A stretch of DNA of 64,000 nt, from NCBI RefSeq assembly GCF_014692515.1, contig NZ_JACOIK010000016.1, positions 62,001-126,000 of the forward strand, written 5' to 3'. Below are positions 9,232 to 19,770 of the stretch, piece after piece (positions within the stretch are counted from its first letter, which is position 1; each line of letters begins with the position of its first letter). The DNA is from Sphingobacterium micropteri. GTDB lineage: Bacteria > Bacteroidota > Bacteroidia > Sphingobacteriales > Sphingobacteriaceae. The notes under the pieces are model-generated. The model was given only the letters and a program-made list of their open reading frames with translations. It searched no databases and was not told the DNA's origin. A program made the translations under genes and the position numbers.

Positions 9232-9456
9232 CTATTGCTTCGGAAAAGTCGCGAGATATAGATCCTCAACTTTCTTACGAGCCCAAGGTGTTTTTCTTAA
9301 AAAAGTCAGCGACGATTTTAGACTCGGATTGTCAACGAAACAATTAATCCGTATCTCTTGACTCAGCGCTTTCCAACCGCCATAGTACGTTAACAGTTCT
9401 TCGATAATCGTATCGAGCCGCTTGCCATGTAAAGGGTTGTTCGGTTGTTTTTCCAT
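9232..9456 (-). CDS. VF530 / DUF2132 family DNA-binding-like protein
   Basis: A 74-aa protein matching the VF530 pattern: NPLHGKRLDTIIEELLTYYG, then LSQEIRINCFVDNPSLKSS and LTFLRKTPWARKKVEDLYL. The family has a known small helical structure proposed to bind DNA; its physiological role is unknown. It lies convergent with the AHSA1 gene. Confidence 0.85.
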   Translation of the reverse strand: MEKQPNNPLHGKRLDTIIEELLTYYGGWKALSQEIRINCFVDNPSLKSSLTFLRKTPWARKKVEDLYLATFPKQ

Positions 9457-9560
9457 GCAATAAAATTATGAAAAATAATGGTATGTAGAGAGCATCCCTA
9501 TGGAAATTCGGATGTCGGTTCCACTCAATTCCAACGGCGTGTTGTCAAGGTATTTGTATT

Positions 9561-10166
9561 TTAAATATATTTCAACCATTTTCGAGCTGAATCGGATACG
9601 ATAATTAATGCCGCGGCCATCATTATGATGTCTTTTAAAACGAGACGCCCCGCGCCCGATAAGTACGGAAATCCAAATTGCGGTGTCGGAAAATCTCCAC
9701 CTAAATTGGGTACATAAACTTCGGGGGTAGTAATCAAAAATGAAAGCGTAATAATTGACATTCCAAAAGTCAATATCCCTCCCCAAAACCCAACCTTAGG
9801 GAACCATATTCCAAGCAGAACTAGCATACCGATGACACAAATTAGGGTTCCTAATCCGTAAGAGAATACATACGTGCCGTTTTCCTTATGCCATTCAATA
9901 TTCTTACGTACGACTAAACCCTCCGGATTTTTGTGCAGTTGATATTGTTTTACTAAAAGCCCATCCTTATTAATTCCCATAGCTTCCGATTTAGTATAAA
10001 AGAAACTCATGAATGGACTATTAGTAACAAATGGAACAATACCATCTGCTTCATATTGGAAAGCTTTTAATCCTCCAATCCATACGGTCACCACAAAAAT
10101 TGATATACGTAAGAAATTAACGAAATATGCATTGGAACGCTCGAAGAATACTAACAAAGTTTTCAT
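9561..10166 (-). CDS. YkgB/DUF417 membrane protein
   Basis: A 201-aa inner-membrane protein with four helices and DUF417 motifs (FLRISIFVVTVWIGGLKAFQ, YEADGIVPFVTNSPFMSFFY, YLSGAGRLVLKDIIMM). Relatives include RclC of the reactive-chlorine response, but function here is not established. An AraC regulator lies directly upstream on the same strand, as in rcl-type loci. A near-consensus -7 box (TAGCCTTG) precedes the start. Confidence 0.85.
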   Translation of the reverse strand: MKTLLVFFERSNAYFVNFLRISIFVVTVWIGGLKAFQYEADGIVPFVTNSPFMSFFYTKSEAMGINKDGLLVKQYQLHKNPEGLVVRKNIEWHKENGTYVFSYGLGTLICVIGMLVLLGIWFPKVGFWGGILTFGMSIITLSFLITTPEVYVPNLGGDFPTPQFGFPYLSGAGRLVLKDIIMMAAALIIVSDSARKWLKYI

Positions 10167-10237
10167 GTTTACTAACTAATTTGTACAAGGCTAAATTATG
10201 TTTAATGTAAACGATTAAAAATGGACAACTTCATAAA

Positions 10238-11065
10238 TTATATGGACTTTTTTGCAACCTCTGCTATTCCTACTTTGTCTCTAAACTTTTTAGGTGATAC
10301 CCCAACATGTTTCTTAAAGAATCTGCTAAAGTAGAATACATCTTGAAATTCCAATTCAGATGCTACTTCTTTTACACTTTTGTAGGTTAGGTGCAAAAGT
10401 TTTTTTGCTTCTAAGATCAATCGCTCTTGTATCAGTTCAAGAGGTGTTCTGCTATATTCAGTCTTGACCCGCTTGCCGAAAGTTGATATACTCATTTTGT
10501 AATAATCTGCATAAAACTGAACTGTTCGATGCCGAATAAAATTCTCATTAATTAAATCTCGAAATTCGGATAATGAATGGATAGCTGCGTTCGTATATTT
10601 TCTTCGTTGAAGAAACATTTCCTTGTTGCAAATCGCTAAAATAAGCTGCAGGTAAGATTTCATGATGGATGAATCATATGATTCATTTGATGTTTGAAGA
10701 TGCGCTATTCGCTCAAATAACTGATACACTTCGTCGCTAAAATTTGGAGACGCGTGAATAAACGGTTGCTCAAAAATATTATTAAACAATACACCATTAC
10801 ATGCTACTTCTTTTTTGTGATACTCAATGCAATAAAAATCTGCGTGGAAGTGCAACATGTGAACCCTTGAATGCTCGTTTATTTGAAGTCTTGCTAATTG
10901 GAATGGTGATAGAAATAAAATGCAACAATCCGAAATATTATAATTCACTACATTGATTGCTAGCCCTTTTACCTGTTTTAATATCAGTATATAATAATAA
11001 GCATCATTTATTATTATCTCACTGCCAGAATAGTTGCTGTCATGAATCCTGATACCTCTGTGCAT
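10238..11065 (-). CDS. AraC-family transcriptional regulator
   Basis: A 275-aa protein with an N-terminal cupin-like sensing region (residues ~1-165) and a C-terminal double helix-turn-helix (~180-270): VQFYADYYKMSISTFGKRVK, then SVKEVASELEFQDVFYFSRF and FKKHVGVSPKKFR. It lies 71 bp upstream of the DUF417 gene on the same strand and probably regulates it; this is inferred from position only. Confidence 0.88.
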   Translation of the reverse strand: MHRGIRIHDSNYSGSEIIINDAYYYILILKQVKGLAINVVNYNISDCCILFLSPFQLARLQINEHSRVHMLHFHADFYCIEYHKKEVACNGVLFNNIFEQPFIHASPNFSDEVYQLFERIAHLQTSNESYDSSIMKSYLQLILAICNKEMFLQRRKYTNAAIHSLSEFRDLINENFIRHRTVQFYADYYKMSISTFGKRVKTEYSRTPLELIQERLILEAKKLLHLTYKSVKEVASELEFQDVFYFSRFFKKHVGVSPKKFRDKVGIAEVAKKSI

Positions 11066-11190
11066 AATTTTTCATTACTCCAATGATGAAGGCGTTTATC
11101 ACGTTTTGTGCAGTTTTTTCATAAAATTACTATTTATTTTTTATCTACTGATGTTATCGGTGTTATTATGGATTATTACGCGCTTTTGTA

Positions 11191-12276
11191 TTATTTTAAG
11201 AATATAGTTCGTTTTTGTTTTGCCGATTGCATGGCCGCATCGAGGATTTCGACAACGATGCAATTAATGGTTAATTCATAAAGATCAAGTTTCTCCAACG
11301 CTAAAGAACCATTCACTACCGCGGCCAATACAGAAAATGGATCATCAAACGGAGCCGCTCTTGCAGGAAGTTGCGTCTTTTCTTCTTTATTGTTGCCCGA
11401 CAAGCGGTGTTGTAAGGTTGTTGCATCAGGTGCTATAGCATAACCTTTGGTGCCATATACTTCCATGTCCTTTCTAGAAAATGGCCAATTCCATGAGGCT
11501 TGAATCAGACATTGCGCGTTTGGATATTGTAGAATGATGGTTGCTTCATCGTCCACCTCTTTGTAGATGTTGGGTTTATTTTGATGTACTGCGGCCGTTA
11601 CCGAAAGAGGTCGCTCGCCGTTCATCAACCATGTCATCAGGTTGGCGCCATAGCATCCAAAATCCACTAATGCGCCCGCTCCATTTTTTGCCGGATCGGT
11701 CAGTATCTCCAAGAATTCTTTGCTCACCCCGATTTCCTTTGGCCCTTGATGTCCGTCATTCACCATCACTTTTCGTATTTCCCCCAATTGACCTTTCGCT
11801 AACATTTCTTTGATCTGCTGATTGCTTTCGTACCACGATGTTTCAAAATTTGTCAGAACATGTATCTTATATCGTTCGGCGAGCTCTTTTATCTCTTTGG
11901 CATCCGCTACGGTCGTCGCCAACGGTTTTTCCACCATCACATGGATCTTTCGCGGTGCGCATGCACGTACAACAGAAATGTGTTCATTAATAGCGCCGAA
12001 TGCCGACACAGCGGCCGGTTTTAGCTCATCCAACATTTCCTCCAAATCCGTAAAGAAAAGAGCTTTATCTAGCTGGTATCGTTTGGCATAATGATCAATC
12101 AACTCGGGATTGGTTTCATAAATGCCGATTACAACCACATCCTTTTTGTCTTCTCGGTTAAAAATCCAGTCTACGTGTCCGTGACTTAACCCAGCGACGG
12201 CCAGCCGTAAAGGAACTTCAGCAAAAACTAAATGGCTGATTAAAATCAAAAAGATGTTTAATAAAATGGGTTTCAT
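11191..12276 (-). CDS. Secreted Gfo/Idh/MocA-family oxidoreductase
   Basis: A 361-aa protein with a signal peptide (LLNIFLILISHLVFA), then a Rossmann fold (LRLAVAGLSHGHVDWIF) and the family's catalytic EKPLATTVADAKE motif. NAD-dependent dehydrogenases of this family act on sugars or inositols; an exported form is common in Bacteroidota glycan loci. It follows a VOC-family gene by 18 nt, so they form a small operon. Substrate unknown. Confidence 0.85.
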   Translation of the reverse strand: MKPILLNIFLILISHLVFAEVPLRLAVAGLSHGHVDWIFNREDKKDVVVIGIYETNPELIDHYAKRYQLDKALFFTDLEEMLDELKPAAVSAFGAINEHISVVRACAPRKIHVMVEKPLATTVADAKEIKELAERYKIHVLTNFETSWYESNQQIKEMLAKGQLGEIRKVMVNDGHQGPKEIGVSKEFLEILTDPAKNGAGALVDFGCYGANLMTWLMNGERPLSVTAAVHQNKPNIYKEVDDEATIILQYPNAQCLIQASWNWPFSRKDMEVYGTKGYAIAPDATTLQHRLSGNNKEEKTQLPARAAPFDDPFSVLAAVVNGSLALEKLDLYELTINCIVVEILDAAMQSAKQKRTIFLK

Positions 12277-12294
12277 AATAAACGGTTTAATATT

Positions 12295-12657
12295 TTAGGA
12301 AAACTCCCCAAAATGTAAAAGCACTCCAGAAGGGTCATGCAAAAAGCACTCCCGCCCCCAAGACTCTTCGCGGATTGGTACTAATTTCACACCATTGTAT
12401 TTTTCACGGAGATCGAGAGAGACTAATTCTTTCCAGATAAGACTAACATCTTCTACCTCAAAGAAAATCATCGTGTTATCTACCCAATCTTTTACATAGG
12501 CTTTCTGCAAATAAAAGCCCAGTCCTTGCCATTTAAATAAAGATAAGACGGGGCTTAATACTATTTCTCGAAATCCTATCTCATTATAAAACTTTCTCGA
12601 CTCATCAAAATCTTTTGTTCCAATGAATGGGCGAATGGAGATTGCTTTTTGTTTCAT
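12295..12657 (-). CDS. Glyoxalase/bleomycin-resistance (VOC) protein
   Basis: A 120-aa VOC-fold protein with two beta-alpha-beta-beta-beta units: SIRPFIGTKDFDESRKFYNE and the end GRECFLHDPSGVLLHFGEF. It could be a dioxygenase-like or ligand-binding VOC protein. First gene of a pair with the Gfo/Idh/MocA gene. Confidence 0.85.
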   Translation of the reverse strand: MKQKAISIRPFIGTKDFDESRKFYNEIGFREIVLSPVLSLFKWQGLGFYLQKAYVKDWVDNTMIFFEVEDVSLIWKELVSLDLREKYNGVKLVPIREESWGRECFLHDPSGVLLHFGEFS

Positions 12658-12912
12658 CTCATATTATATTGAAATTGTTTGCGATATTCAGATCAAAGAT
12701 AAAACATAATGAGGGTAAATTTAACAAATTTTAAATGACGAAAATGTGATATATACTAGCGTATAAATTACCTTTTAGCATCCATTTTTTGCTGACGATT
12801 CACATAATTGAATGGAATTCTTTAGTTTTGACTATAGCTAGTTAGGAGAAAATTGCCATATTATCTCTTGAGCGAAGCAACGTTTGGAAAAATTCAGAAA
12901 TACGGACGAACA

Positions 12913-15450
12913 ATGATACTGAAAGAAAGCATCAGCTATAACGACCTGAAATACCTGCTTACCGGGGTGTTTTCAGCTTTGCTGATTATGGGGTATGCGC
13001 AGGAAGGGGATAAACAACAGAAAGACACGCGACAACCTAGTGAGGAACGGCAGGAAAAGCAAACTACATTTATGGATTCCATCGATGTTGTACGTGATTA
13101 CCGACCGATGCTGGCCGATGCCGTAAAGGTCCGCCGAAGCCCGGATATGGGCCTCAACAAGGAAGCGATTGAGCGTGAGCTGCAGCAGATCGCCGCTGCA
13201 ACGTATTTTTCAAGAAATGGTTTTAAACAAGCCTACAATGATGAACTTCTTAAACGGAATCCCAACGCCTCACGTAACAATATCGACAATTACCGAATTA
13301 GTTATTTGGCCTACCGTGCAGGAGAGTATCCAAGAGCGACCTCTATTTTGGAGAGTTTGGAAAAATCGGATGCCTTTTATCAGGGCGCAATAATTACGTT
13401 GGGCAATATTGGTATAGAGACTGGTGATAAAGAACGTGCGCGGAATGCTTTTCTTAACGCGTCGCGAATGAATCTCGATCCAGAATTGAAAATGATAGCG
13501 TTGTATAACTACGCCAAAGTCCTACATGAACTAGACTCCGCCCAAGTTGCCCTAGAAGTACTCCAAGGTTATATCGCGAAGAAATATGCGGATAGTGATC
13601 GTGATGGCAAGAAACAGGAGAGTGCGGAAACGTTATCCGTAGATGTTTTGTTGGGTACGAGTAATTTTCATGCGGGAGTAAGTATGCTGGAATCGTTAAA
13701 CAAAAGGAACCACGAAGCCGATGTAACCTATCAAAAAGCAACGTATTACCGTGCACTGGAGTTCTATAATGAGCGTGCCTTCGAAAATAGTATATCTATG
13801 TTTATGAGATCGGAAAAATTCCCGATCGATGTGGAAATGGCGGCGTTGGCCACATATTGGAAAGCAGAGGCGATGTACGAAGTGCGCAAGTACAAGGAGG
13901 CGGTGGAAAACTTTTCCCGATTCCTTCGATTGCCCGTTGCACGAAACACCAATGTTTACAATTATGCGAACTATGGTCTGGCATATGCGGCGTTTCGCAA
14001 TAATAGTTTTGCCATGGCAGCTGATTACTTTGAGCGTTTTTTGGCGACCGATGGACATTCGATAGACGAAAATGTGCGTCATGACGTGATCGCGCGTCTC
14101 GGTGATTCGTATTTGTCCATACGCGATTACGTCCGAGCCAACAAATATTACGATCAGCTGATCAACCGTAAAGCTCCCAATCAGGACTATGCGTTGTTCC
14201 AGCGCGGTATTATCTATGGATTGCAGGGTGACAACGAAACCAAGCTCAGCACACTGTGGTCTGTTGTGGAGCGATTCCCCGGTTCGAACTATGCGGATGA
14301 CGTGGCCTTTGAGGTCCCGTATACGTATTTCACTACGGGAGATTACGATACCGCCATTGAAGGGCTGCAGCGGATGATCGAACAATACCCCCGAAGCAGC
14401 TATGTTCCCCGGGCGTTGATGACCATTGGGCTTGTCCAATACAATAAAGGTGACACCGAAGCGGCGAAGGCCTCCTTCCAGAAAGTGGTGGAGCAACACG
14501 CTACAACTGATGAAGCAAGACAAGCGCTGCGTTCCATTGAAAATATTTATCTGGATCAAGGCGATGCTTCGAGTTATATTCATTACGCGACCAGCGCCAA
14601 TATCAGTAATCTGAGTGCCGCGGAACAGGATAACTTTACTTTCGGAGTAGCCCACTCCTTGTTTGCCAAGGGGGCATATGAAGGGGCTGTGGAAGCAATC
14701 AATGCATACTTTGATAAATTTCCGAAACCAATACAAGAAAAACATGCGCGTTATATCCGTGGGGTGAGTTTGTACCGTACTGGGCATCCAAAAGAAGCGC
14801 TACACGACCTGAACATCATCCTGAACGACTGGACGAGCAAGTATACGGAGAGCACCTTACTGACCGTGGCCGCGCTATACCTAAACTTGAAGGAATACAA
14901 CGAAGCCATCGTGCATCTCAAAAAACTAGAGCTTACTTCAGAATATAAAGAAAACTATAACTACGCGGTAACTAACCTGATGATTTGTTATTTCGAAATC
15001 GGTGACTTGGATCAGGTGGCCAAGTACGCGAAGTTGATCAAGAATTACGACCGGTCATCTGAGGAAGACATTGCCAAGGCGCACTTGTACAGTGCGCGGG
15101 CCATATTGCGGGAAGGAAATGTGGCTTCTGCCATGAAGGAACTGAATCTGGCGGCGCTCAAGAGCCAAACGGCAGTAGGCGCAGAGGCACGGTACCGCAT
15201 GGGGCAATTGCAGTATAAAAACAAAGAATACGACAAAGCCCAAGAAACAGCCTTTGATGTGATTAACAATATGGGTGCACAAGACTACTGGGTGGCCAAG
15301 AGCTTCCTCCTGCTTGCAGATACCTATTCTGTTAAAGGTAACAATATGCAGGCGAAGAGTACATTGCAAAGTGTGATTGAAAATTATGAAGAAGATGATG
15401 ATGTCATTCCTTCAGCAAAAGAACGTTTACAGAAATTGAACATGAAGTAA
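12913..15450 (+). CDS. Large secreted TPR-repeat protein
   Basis: About 845 aa from the ATG at 12913. A signal peptide is visible (KYLLTGVFSALLIMGYAQ). Next come a charged linker, then a conserved-looking segment SIDVVRDYRPMLADAVKVRR, then tetratricopeptide repeats to the C-terminus (e.g. AAKASFQKVVEQHATTDEAR). A TTG at 12853 with an AGGAG upstream would add 20 residues ahead of the signal peptide, which is less likely. Similar periplasmic TPR proteins in Bacteroidota act as outer-membrane scaffolds. The gene is visibly richer in G+C than the accessory genes to the right, consistent with a resident chromosomal gene. Confidence 0.85.
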   Translation: MILKESISYNDLKYLLTGVFSALLIMGYAQEGDKQQKDTRQPSEERQEKQTTFMDSIDVVRDYRPMLADAVKVRRSPDMGLNKEAIERELQQIAAATYFSRNGFKQAYNDELLKRNPNASRNNIDNYRISYLAYRAGEYPRATSILESLEKSDAFYQGAIITLGNIGIETGDKERARNAFLNASRMNLDPELKMIALYNYAKVLHELDSAQVALEVLQGYIAKKYADSDRDGKKQESAETLSVDVLLGTSNFHAGVSMLESLNKRNHEADVTYQKATYYRALEFYNERAFENSISMFMRSEKFPIDVEMAALATYWKAEAMYEVRKYKEAVENFSRFLRLPVARNTNVYNYANYGLAYAAFRNNSFAMAADYFERFLATDGHSIDENVRHDVIARLGDSYLSIRDYVRANKYYDQLINRKAPNQDYALFQRGIIYGLQGDNETKLSTLWSVVERFPGSNYADDVAFEVPYTYFTTGDYDTAIEGLQRMIEQYPRSSYVPRALMTIGLVQYNKGDTEAAKASFQKVVEQHATTDEARQALRSIENIYLDQGDASSYIHYATSANISNLSAAEQDNFTFGVAHSLFAKGAYEGAVEAINAYFDKFPKPIQEKHARYIRGVSLYRTGHPKEALHDLNIILNDWTSKYTESTLLTVAALYLNLKEYNEAIVHLKKLELTSEYKENYNYAVTNLMICYFEIGDLDQVAKYAKLIKNYDRSSEEDIAKAHLYSARAILREGNVASAMKELNLAALKSQTAVGAEARYRMGQLQYKNKEYDKAQETAFDVINNMGAQDYWVAKSFLLLADTYSVKGNNMQAKSTLQSVIENYEEDDDVIPSAKERLQKLNMK

Positions 15451-15497
15451 CTTATATAAATCTATACTTCTTATCAAGCAACTCGGCAACGGCTATC

Positions 15498-16652
15498 TCA
15501 CTTTATTAAATCCTGTGTTTCGGCGAAAAAATCTTCTGTTGCACCTACAAATTTTTTAACTATTTTCAAATTTTTATCAATCACGATCTTCGTAGGATAT
15601 GTACTGATACCATACATTATAGCGACATCATCTTTGTCGGAATTTATTAATTGGGGCCATTCCAGGCTGTAGTTTTTTATAGCTGCATTCCACTCTTCCC
15701 TTTTTTGATTACATGCAATCCCTATTAAGACTATATTTTTCTTGTTTTCTTCATAAAAAGATTTCAATTTAGGGATTTCCGCTAGACACGGATGACACCA
15801 CGTTCCCCAAAAATCAAGAACTATTATTTTTCCTTCGAAATCCGACAGCGAGACGTCTTTGCCATTGTTATCTTTTAATTCGAAATGCGCTGCATCATTC
15901 CCTATGTTCAAGTTTTCCTCCGCTAATTTTACAGCGCTAAATTTTTGATAGTTTCTGTAGGCGTTTTCAAGGACGTCCCGGAATATTCCGTTCCGAATGT
16001 CTGCTGTTAGTTTCGGATAATACGTAGCAAACTTCTCCAGCGAAAATCTAGAAATAAGGTATGCCGACAAATCTTGATCAAAATTATCATTTACATAATC
16101 TGTTTTGGCTTGGGAAATTTTACCAAAATACTGCTGTCTGGTACGGAATAGTTCGTTGATTTGATCCTCGGTTCCGCCATTTTCTCGTATAGAATCCATT
16201 TTGAGCTCAATTTTAACAGCGTCTATACTAGCGGTTTTGTAAGATGTGCGGAACTGCGCCAATTTTTGGCTAACATCATTCCCCGAAGTTTGATAATCAA
16301 GATAGCGCTCTTCGAGTTGACCTTCGATAGTGATCTGTTCATCTGGACGGCTAAAAAGTTCGATAAATTTTGTTTGAGCAACGTAAAAACTGCCACCACT
16401 TCTTTTATATACCGCTTTATGCGGAATTATTGCATAAGCTGTGGGCTCGGTGGATACTGGATAGGTGAACATATTGTCGTTCGCTATCAATGTGTCTTTA
16501 TGCATGTCCTCGATATTCGCCAAAGGATATTTCCAAATATAAACCGTGTCATTGCCGAGTCCCTTTATTGTCGCTGTGATTTGCGCATTTGATCGTCCAA
16601 AAGGAGCCATTGCCAAAATAGAAAATAGGGTAATTACTAAAATTTTCATCAT
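15498..16652 (-). CDS. TlpA-like thioredoxin with N-terminal DUF4369-type domain
   Basis: About 384 aa from ATG-ATG at 16652/16649, followed by a signal peptide (VITLFSILAMAPFGRSNA). The N-terminal half resembles DUF4369 domains. The C-terminal thioredoxin fold carries the redox pair in FWGTWCHPCLAEIPKL and the cis-Pro segment STYPTKIVID. Predicted periplasmic disulfide reductase. The longer frame to 16706 adds a hydrophobic stretch before the real signal and was rejected. Confidence 0.88.
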   Translation of the reverse strand: MMKILVITLFSILAMAPFGRSNAQITATIKGLGNDTVYIWKYPLANIEDMHKDTLIANDNMFTYPVSTEPTAYAIIPHKAVYKRSGGSFYVAQTKFIELFSRPDEQITIEGQLEERYLDYQTSGNDVSQKLAQFRTSYKTASIDAVKIELKMDSIRENGGTEDQINELFRTRQQYFGKISQAKTDYVNDNFDQDLSAYLISRFSLEKFATYYPKLTADIRNGIFRDVLENAYRNYQKFSAVKLAEENLNIGNDAAHFELKDNNGKDVSLSDFEGKIIVLDFWGTWCHPCLAEIPKLKSFYEENKKNIVLIGIACNQKREEWNAAIKNYSLEWPQLINSDKDDVAIMYGISTYPTKIVIDKNLKIVKKFVGATEDFFAETQDLIK

Positions 16653-16862
16653 TAAGGATTTAAATAAAAAGATATTAAAAACAGTACTAAAAAAGGCAAA
16701 ATACAAACACTTGTATTTTTAAAAGTAGACCGTTGTTTTTGGTTATCTAATATTAATTAGGGGGATGTAGGTTATTCCTCGGTGGTTGTCGGAAAATTAT
16801 CGGTAAAGGAGAATGGGAAATAACTTTCCGATTGATTGTACCCTTGATACTTCCATTCGGAT

Positions 16863-19643
16863 TTGCTATTTTCAACGACGAAATCCTTAATAATATATAC
16901 ATTGACTTCGTTTCCACAAGACATTCTATTCAAATATCCTTGGCGAAAATATCAACAACGTGTACTTGACGAACTGCGTTCACATCTTACTGACAGGCAT
17001 CTTCACATTGTAGCTCCACCGGGATCAGGAAAAACAGTGTTAGGCTTAGAGGTCGCTATTCGGATCAACCAACCCACTTTAATTCTCGCGCCGACCTTAG
17101 CCATTCGCAATCAATGGATCCAGCGGTTTTGCGAATTATTTCTCCAAACATCCGAAGTTCCCGAATGGATTTCCAGAGATATACGACAACCTAAGTTCTT
17201 AACGGTCGTAACATATCAGGGTCTCCATAGTGCCTGCAATCATGTAAAGACTTCAGAAAATGAAATAGACGCCGACGACAACGAAGCTGAGGAAGAAGCC
17301 ACCACCGTACTTCGGCGTAGCCGTAACCACAACCGCAACATCAATCAAATTATTAAAGGCTTGAAACAGGTTGGTGTAAAGACCATCGTGGTGGACGAAG
17401 CACATCATCTAAAGAATGAGTGGTGGCAAACGTTAATTCGTTTAAAAGATACGTTAAATCCCGTGATCGTCGGATTAACCGCTACACCTCCCTATGACGT
17501 CACTCCTTTGGAATGGCATCGTTATATCACCTTAAACGGGCCTGTTGATACAGAGATTTCGGTTCCTGAACTCGTGGTGGAAGGGGACTTATGCCCCCAT
17601 CAGGATTATATCTATCTCACCACGCCTTCCAGTGCGGAAAATATTATCATTCATGACTTCAGAGAAAATGCCCAACGCTTTTTTAATGAACTCAGACAAG
17701 ATGAAACGCTGCTTACAGCCATTGAATCCCATCCCCTCTGGCTGAACCCAACGCAACATTTAGAAGTTATTTATGAAGATATCTCTTTGTATTCAGCTAG
17801 TCTCATCTTTCTGCATGGCAACAGCCGCCCTATTTCCGAAGATCATCTAAAAATTATTGGTGCAAGCGAATTCGATATTCCGCATTTGGACTACGAATGG
17901 ATGGCGTGTCTGCTGGAATTCTATCTGTTTAAGGAGAAAGTACATTTCGATCCTTATACAGAACATCGTACCACTTTAGAGAACCGACTCCGTCGCAATG
18001 GTTTGATTGCTGGTAGAAGGGTCAGTTTTAGTAAGAGTAAACGAGTAACCACGCATTTAACGTCCAGTATTAGTAAACTGGAAGGAATAAAAGAAATCGT
18101 ATCGTTCGAATATGAAAAATTAGACAAGGACCTTCGAATGGTTATCTTGTCGGATTATATCCGGAAGGAGTATTTTCCTAATTCGTTCACCAATACGATT
18201 GAAATCAAGAAAATGGGTGTTATCCCTATTTTTGAAATGCTTCGAAGAGAGCAGATTAGCGATCTGAAATTAGGGGTTATGACCGGATCACTGATTGTCA
18301 TTCCACAACAAGCTTTAGCTATTTTTGAGGAAAAAGCCAAGAGGTATGGACATCAGCAACTTACCTTTTCTCCGGTTCCCTTCGACGACAGCTACGTGAT
18401 CATTCAACAAAATGAGCAGTTGAAACACGATATTATTCATATTATCACCCAAATTTTTCAACGTGGGGATATTGAAGTACTGATCGGTACAAAATCTCTT
18501 CTCGGGGAAGGTTGGGATGCTCCAGCGATCAACTCACTCATTCTAGCAAGTTTTGTCGGTTCGTTTGTGTCCTCTAATCAGATGCGGGGTCGTGCTATTC
18601 GAACGCAAAGCGGCAATCCAGCCAAAACCGGAAATATTTGGCATTTAGCCTGTATAGATCAAACGATCGCTAATGGTGGTGACGACTTTCAACTATTACG
18701 GAGACGTTTTCGAAGTTTTGTCGGTGTTTCGAACGACGAACCAATCGTGATTGAAAATGGGATCAGACGGATCATGACCGTCGACGGGCCCTTAAGCCAA
18801 GCGGATATACCCAGCCTTAATCAACAAAACCTGACGCTGGCCGGTAACCGGCAGGATTTACGCCTGCGGTGGGAAAAAGGTCTTCAATCGGGTATTAACT
18901 TAGTTGAAGAAATTAAAGTTCCTTTTTATGAAGAGGGGGGATACCAGACTGTAAAATCCGTTCATTTGCAAAAAACGATTGCCAATTTCACAGGAACATT
19001 AGCTAGCGGTATAGTGATATATATGGAAACGGTCTTAGAGATCGTGTTGCGGGCACAACGATGGATCAAAACCTTTCATGATGCATACGTTGTCTTAAGT
19101 ATCATCGGCGTGATTGGCTTTCTTCTTTTTGGATATCGCTCATTCAAAGCACTTCGAGTATATGTTAGTTACCGTGATATTGCTAAAGATATGAAAAACA
19201 TTGGTGATGCCGTGCTTATGTGTCTGATCGAAGCAAATGCTGTACATACGGAACGCACCAAGCTGACAGTAGAATCCTCGATGGATGAACATGGAGCTGT
19301 CTTCTGTCATTTAGAAGGTGGATCAACGTTTGAAAAATCAATCTTCATTCATACCCTGGAAGAGATTATTAGCCCGATAGATAATCCACGTTATATTATT
19401 ATTCGTAAAAGTAAATTCATGACGTTTTTAAATCAACGTGATTATCATGCTGTACCTGAAATTTTTGGTCGAAACAAAATGTTAGCTGAATATTTTGAAA
19501 AACAGTGGAATAATTATGTAGGTCAGGGCGAATTAATTTTTACACGTACGCTCATCGGCCGTCAGGTATTGGTTAAATCCCGTGTTAAATCTTTACTATC
19601 CCAATTGGATGACCAGGTAGAACACGTTAGCAAATGGAAATAG
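16863..19643 (+). CDS. DEAH-box superfamily II helicase with C-terminal membrane segment
   Basis: A 926-aa frame with a full SF2 motor: Walker A APPGSGKT (51-58), DEAH in VVDEAHHLKNEWW (~178), LTATPP (~205) and motif VI QMRGRAIRTQ. Beyond the motor, residues ~739-765 form a hydrophobic helix (YVVLSIIGVIGFLLFGY), followed by about 160 residues without a recognised domain. A helicase with a membrane anchor is unusual. The first start is TTG (16863) and a second TTG lies at 16902; no ATG is near, so the exact start is uncertain. Function unknown; nucleic-acid defence is one possibility. Confidence 0.8.
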   Translation: MLFSTTKSLIIYTLTSFPQDILFKYPWRKYQQRVLDELRSHLTDRHLHIVAPPGSGKTVLGLEVAIRINQPTLILAPTLAIRNQWIQRFCELFLQTSEVPEWISRDIRQPKFLTVVTYQGLHSACNHVKTSENEIDADDNEAEEEATTVLRRSRNHNRNINQIIKGLKQVGVKTIVVDEAHHLKNEWWQTLIRLKDTLNPVIVGLTATPPYDVTPLEWHRYITLNGPVDTEISVPELVVEGDLCPHQDYIYLTTPSSAENIIIHDFRENAQRFFNELRQDETLLTAIESHPLWLNPTQHLEVIYEDISLYSASLIFLHGNSRPISEDHLKIIGASEFDIPHLDYEWMACLLEFYLFKEKVHFDPYTEHRTTLENRLRRNGLIAGRRVSFSKSKRVTTHLTSSISKLEGIKEIVSFEYEKLDKDLRMVILSDYIRKEYFPNSFTNTIEIKKMGVIPIFEMLRREQISDLKLGVMTGSLIVIPQQALAIFEEKAKRYGHQQLTFSPVPFDDSYVIIQQNEQLKHDIIHIITQIFQRGDIEVLIGTKSLLGEGWDAPAINSLILASFVGSFVSSNQMRGRAIRTQSGNPAKTGNIWHLACIDQTIANGGDDFQLLRRRFRSFVGVSNDEPIVIENGIRRIMTVDGPLSQADIPSLNQQNLTLAGNRQDLRLRWEKGLQSGINLVEEIKVPFYEEGGYQTVKSVHLQKTIANFTGTLASGIVIYMETVLEIVLRAQRWIKTFHDAYVVLSIIGVIGFLLFGYRSFKALRVYVSYRDIAKDMKNIGDAVLMCLIEANAVHTERTKLTVESSMDEHGAVFCHLEGGSTFEKSIFIHTLEEIISPIDNPRYIIIRKSKFMTFLNQRDYHAVPEIFGRNKMLAEYFEKQWNNYVGQGELIFTRTLIGRQVLVKSRVKSLLSQLDDQVEHVSKWK

Positions 19644-19770
19644 GAAAGAATGGTGTAAAAACGGATTGGCGTAGATACTGCGACACGCTGTTGCAGTATT
19701 CTGTGCTGCCCGCGGTTGACTCTAGGAAGATACCCTATAAAATCCTATCTTTAGTTCCATGAGCTATATC

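Noticed and set aside
12853..12912. TTG start with AGGAG for the TPR gene
   Set aside because: It would place 20 extra residues ahead of a proper signal peptide; the ATG at 12913 is more consistent.
13696..14787. Minus-strand frame of 363 codons
   Set aside because: Antisense to the TPR gene, whose higher G+C codon use leaves long open frames; no signal, motif or promoter.
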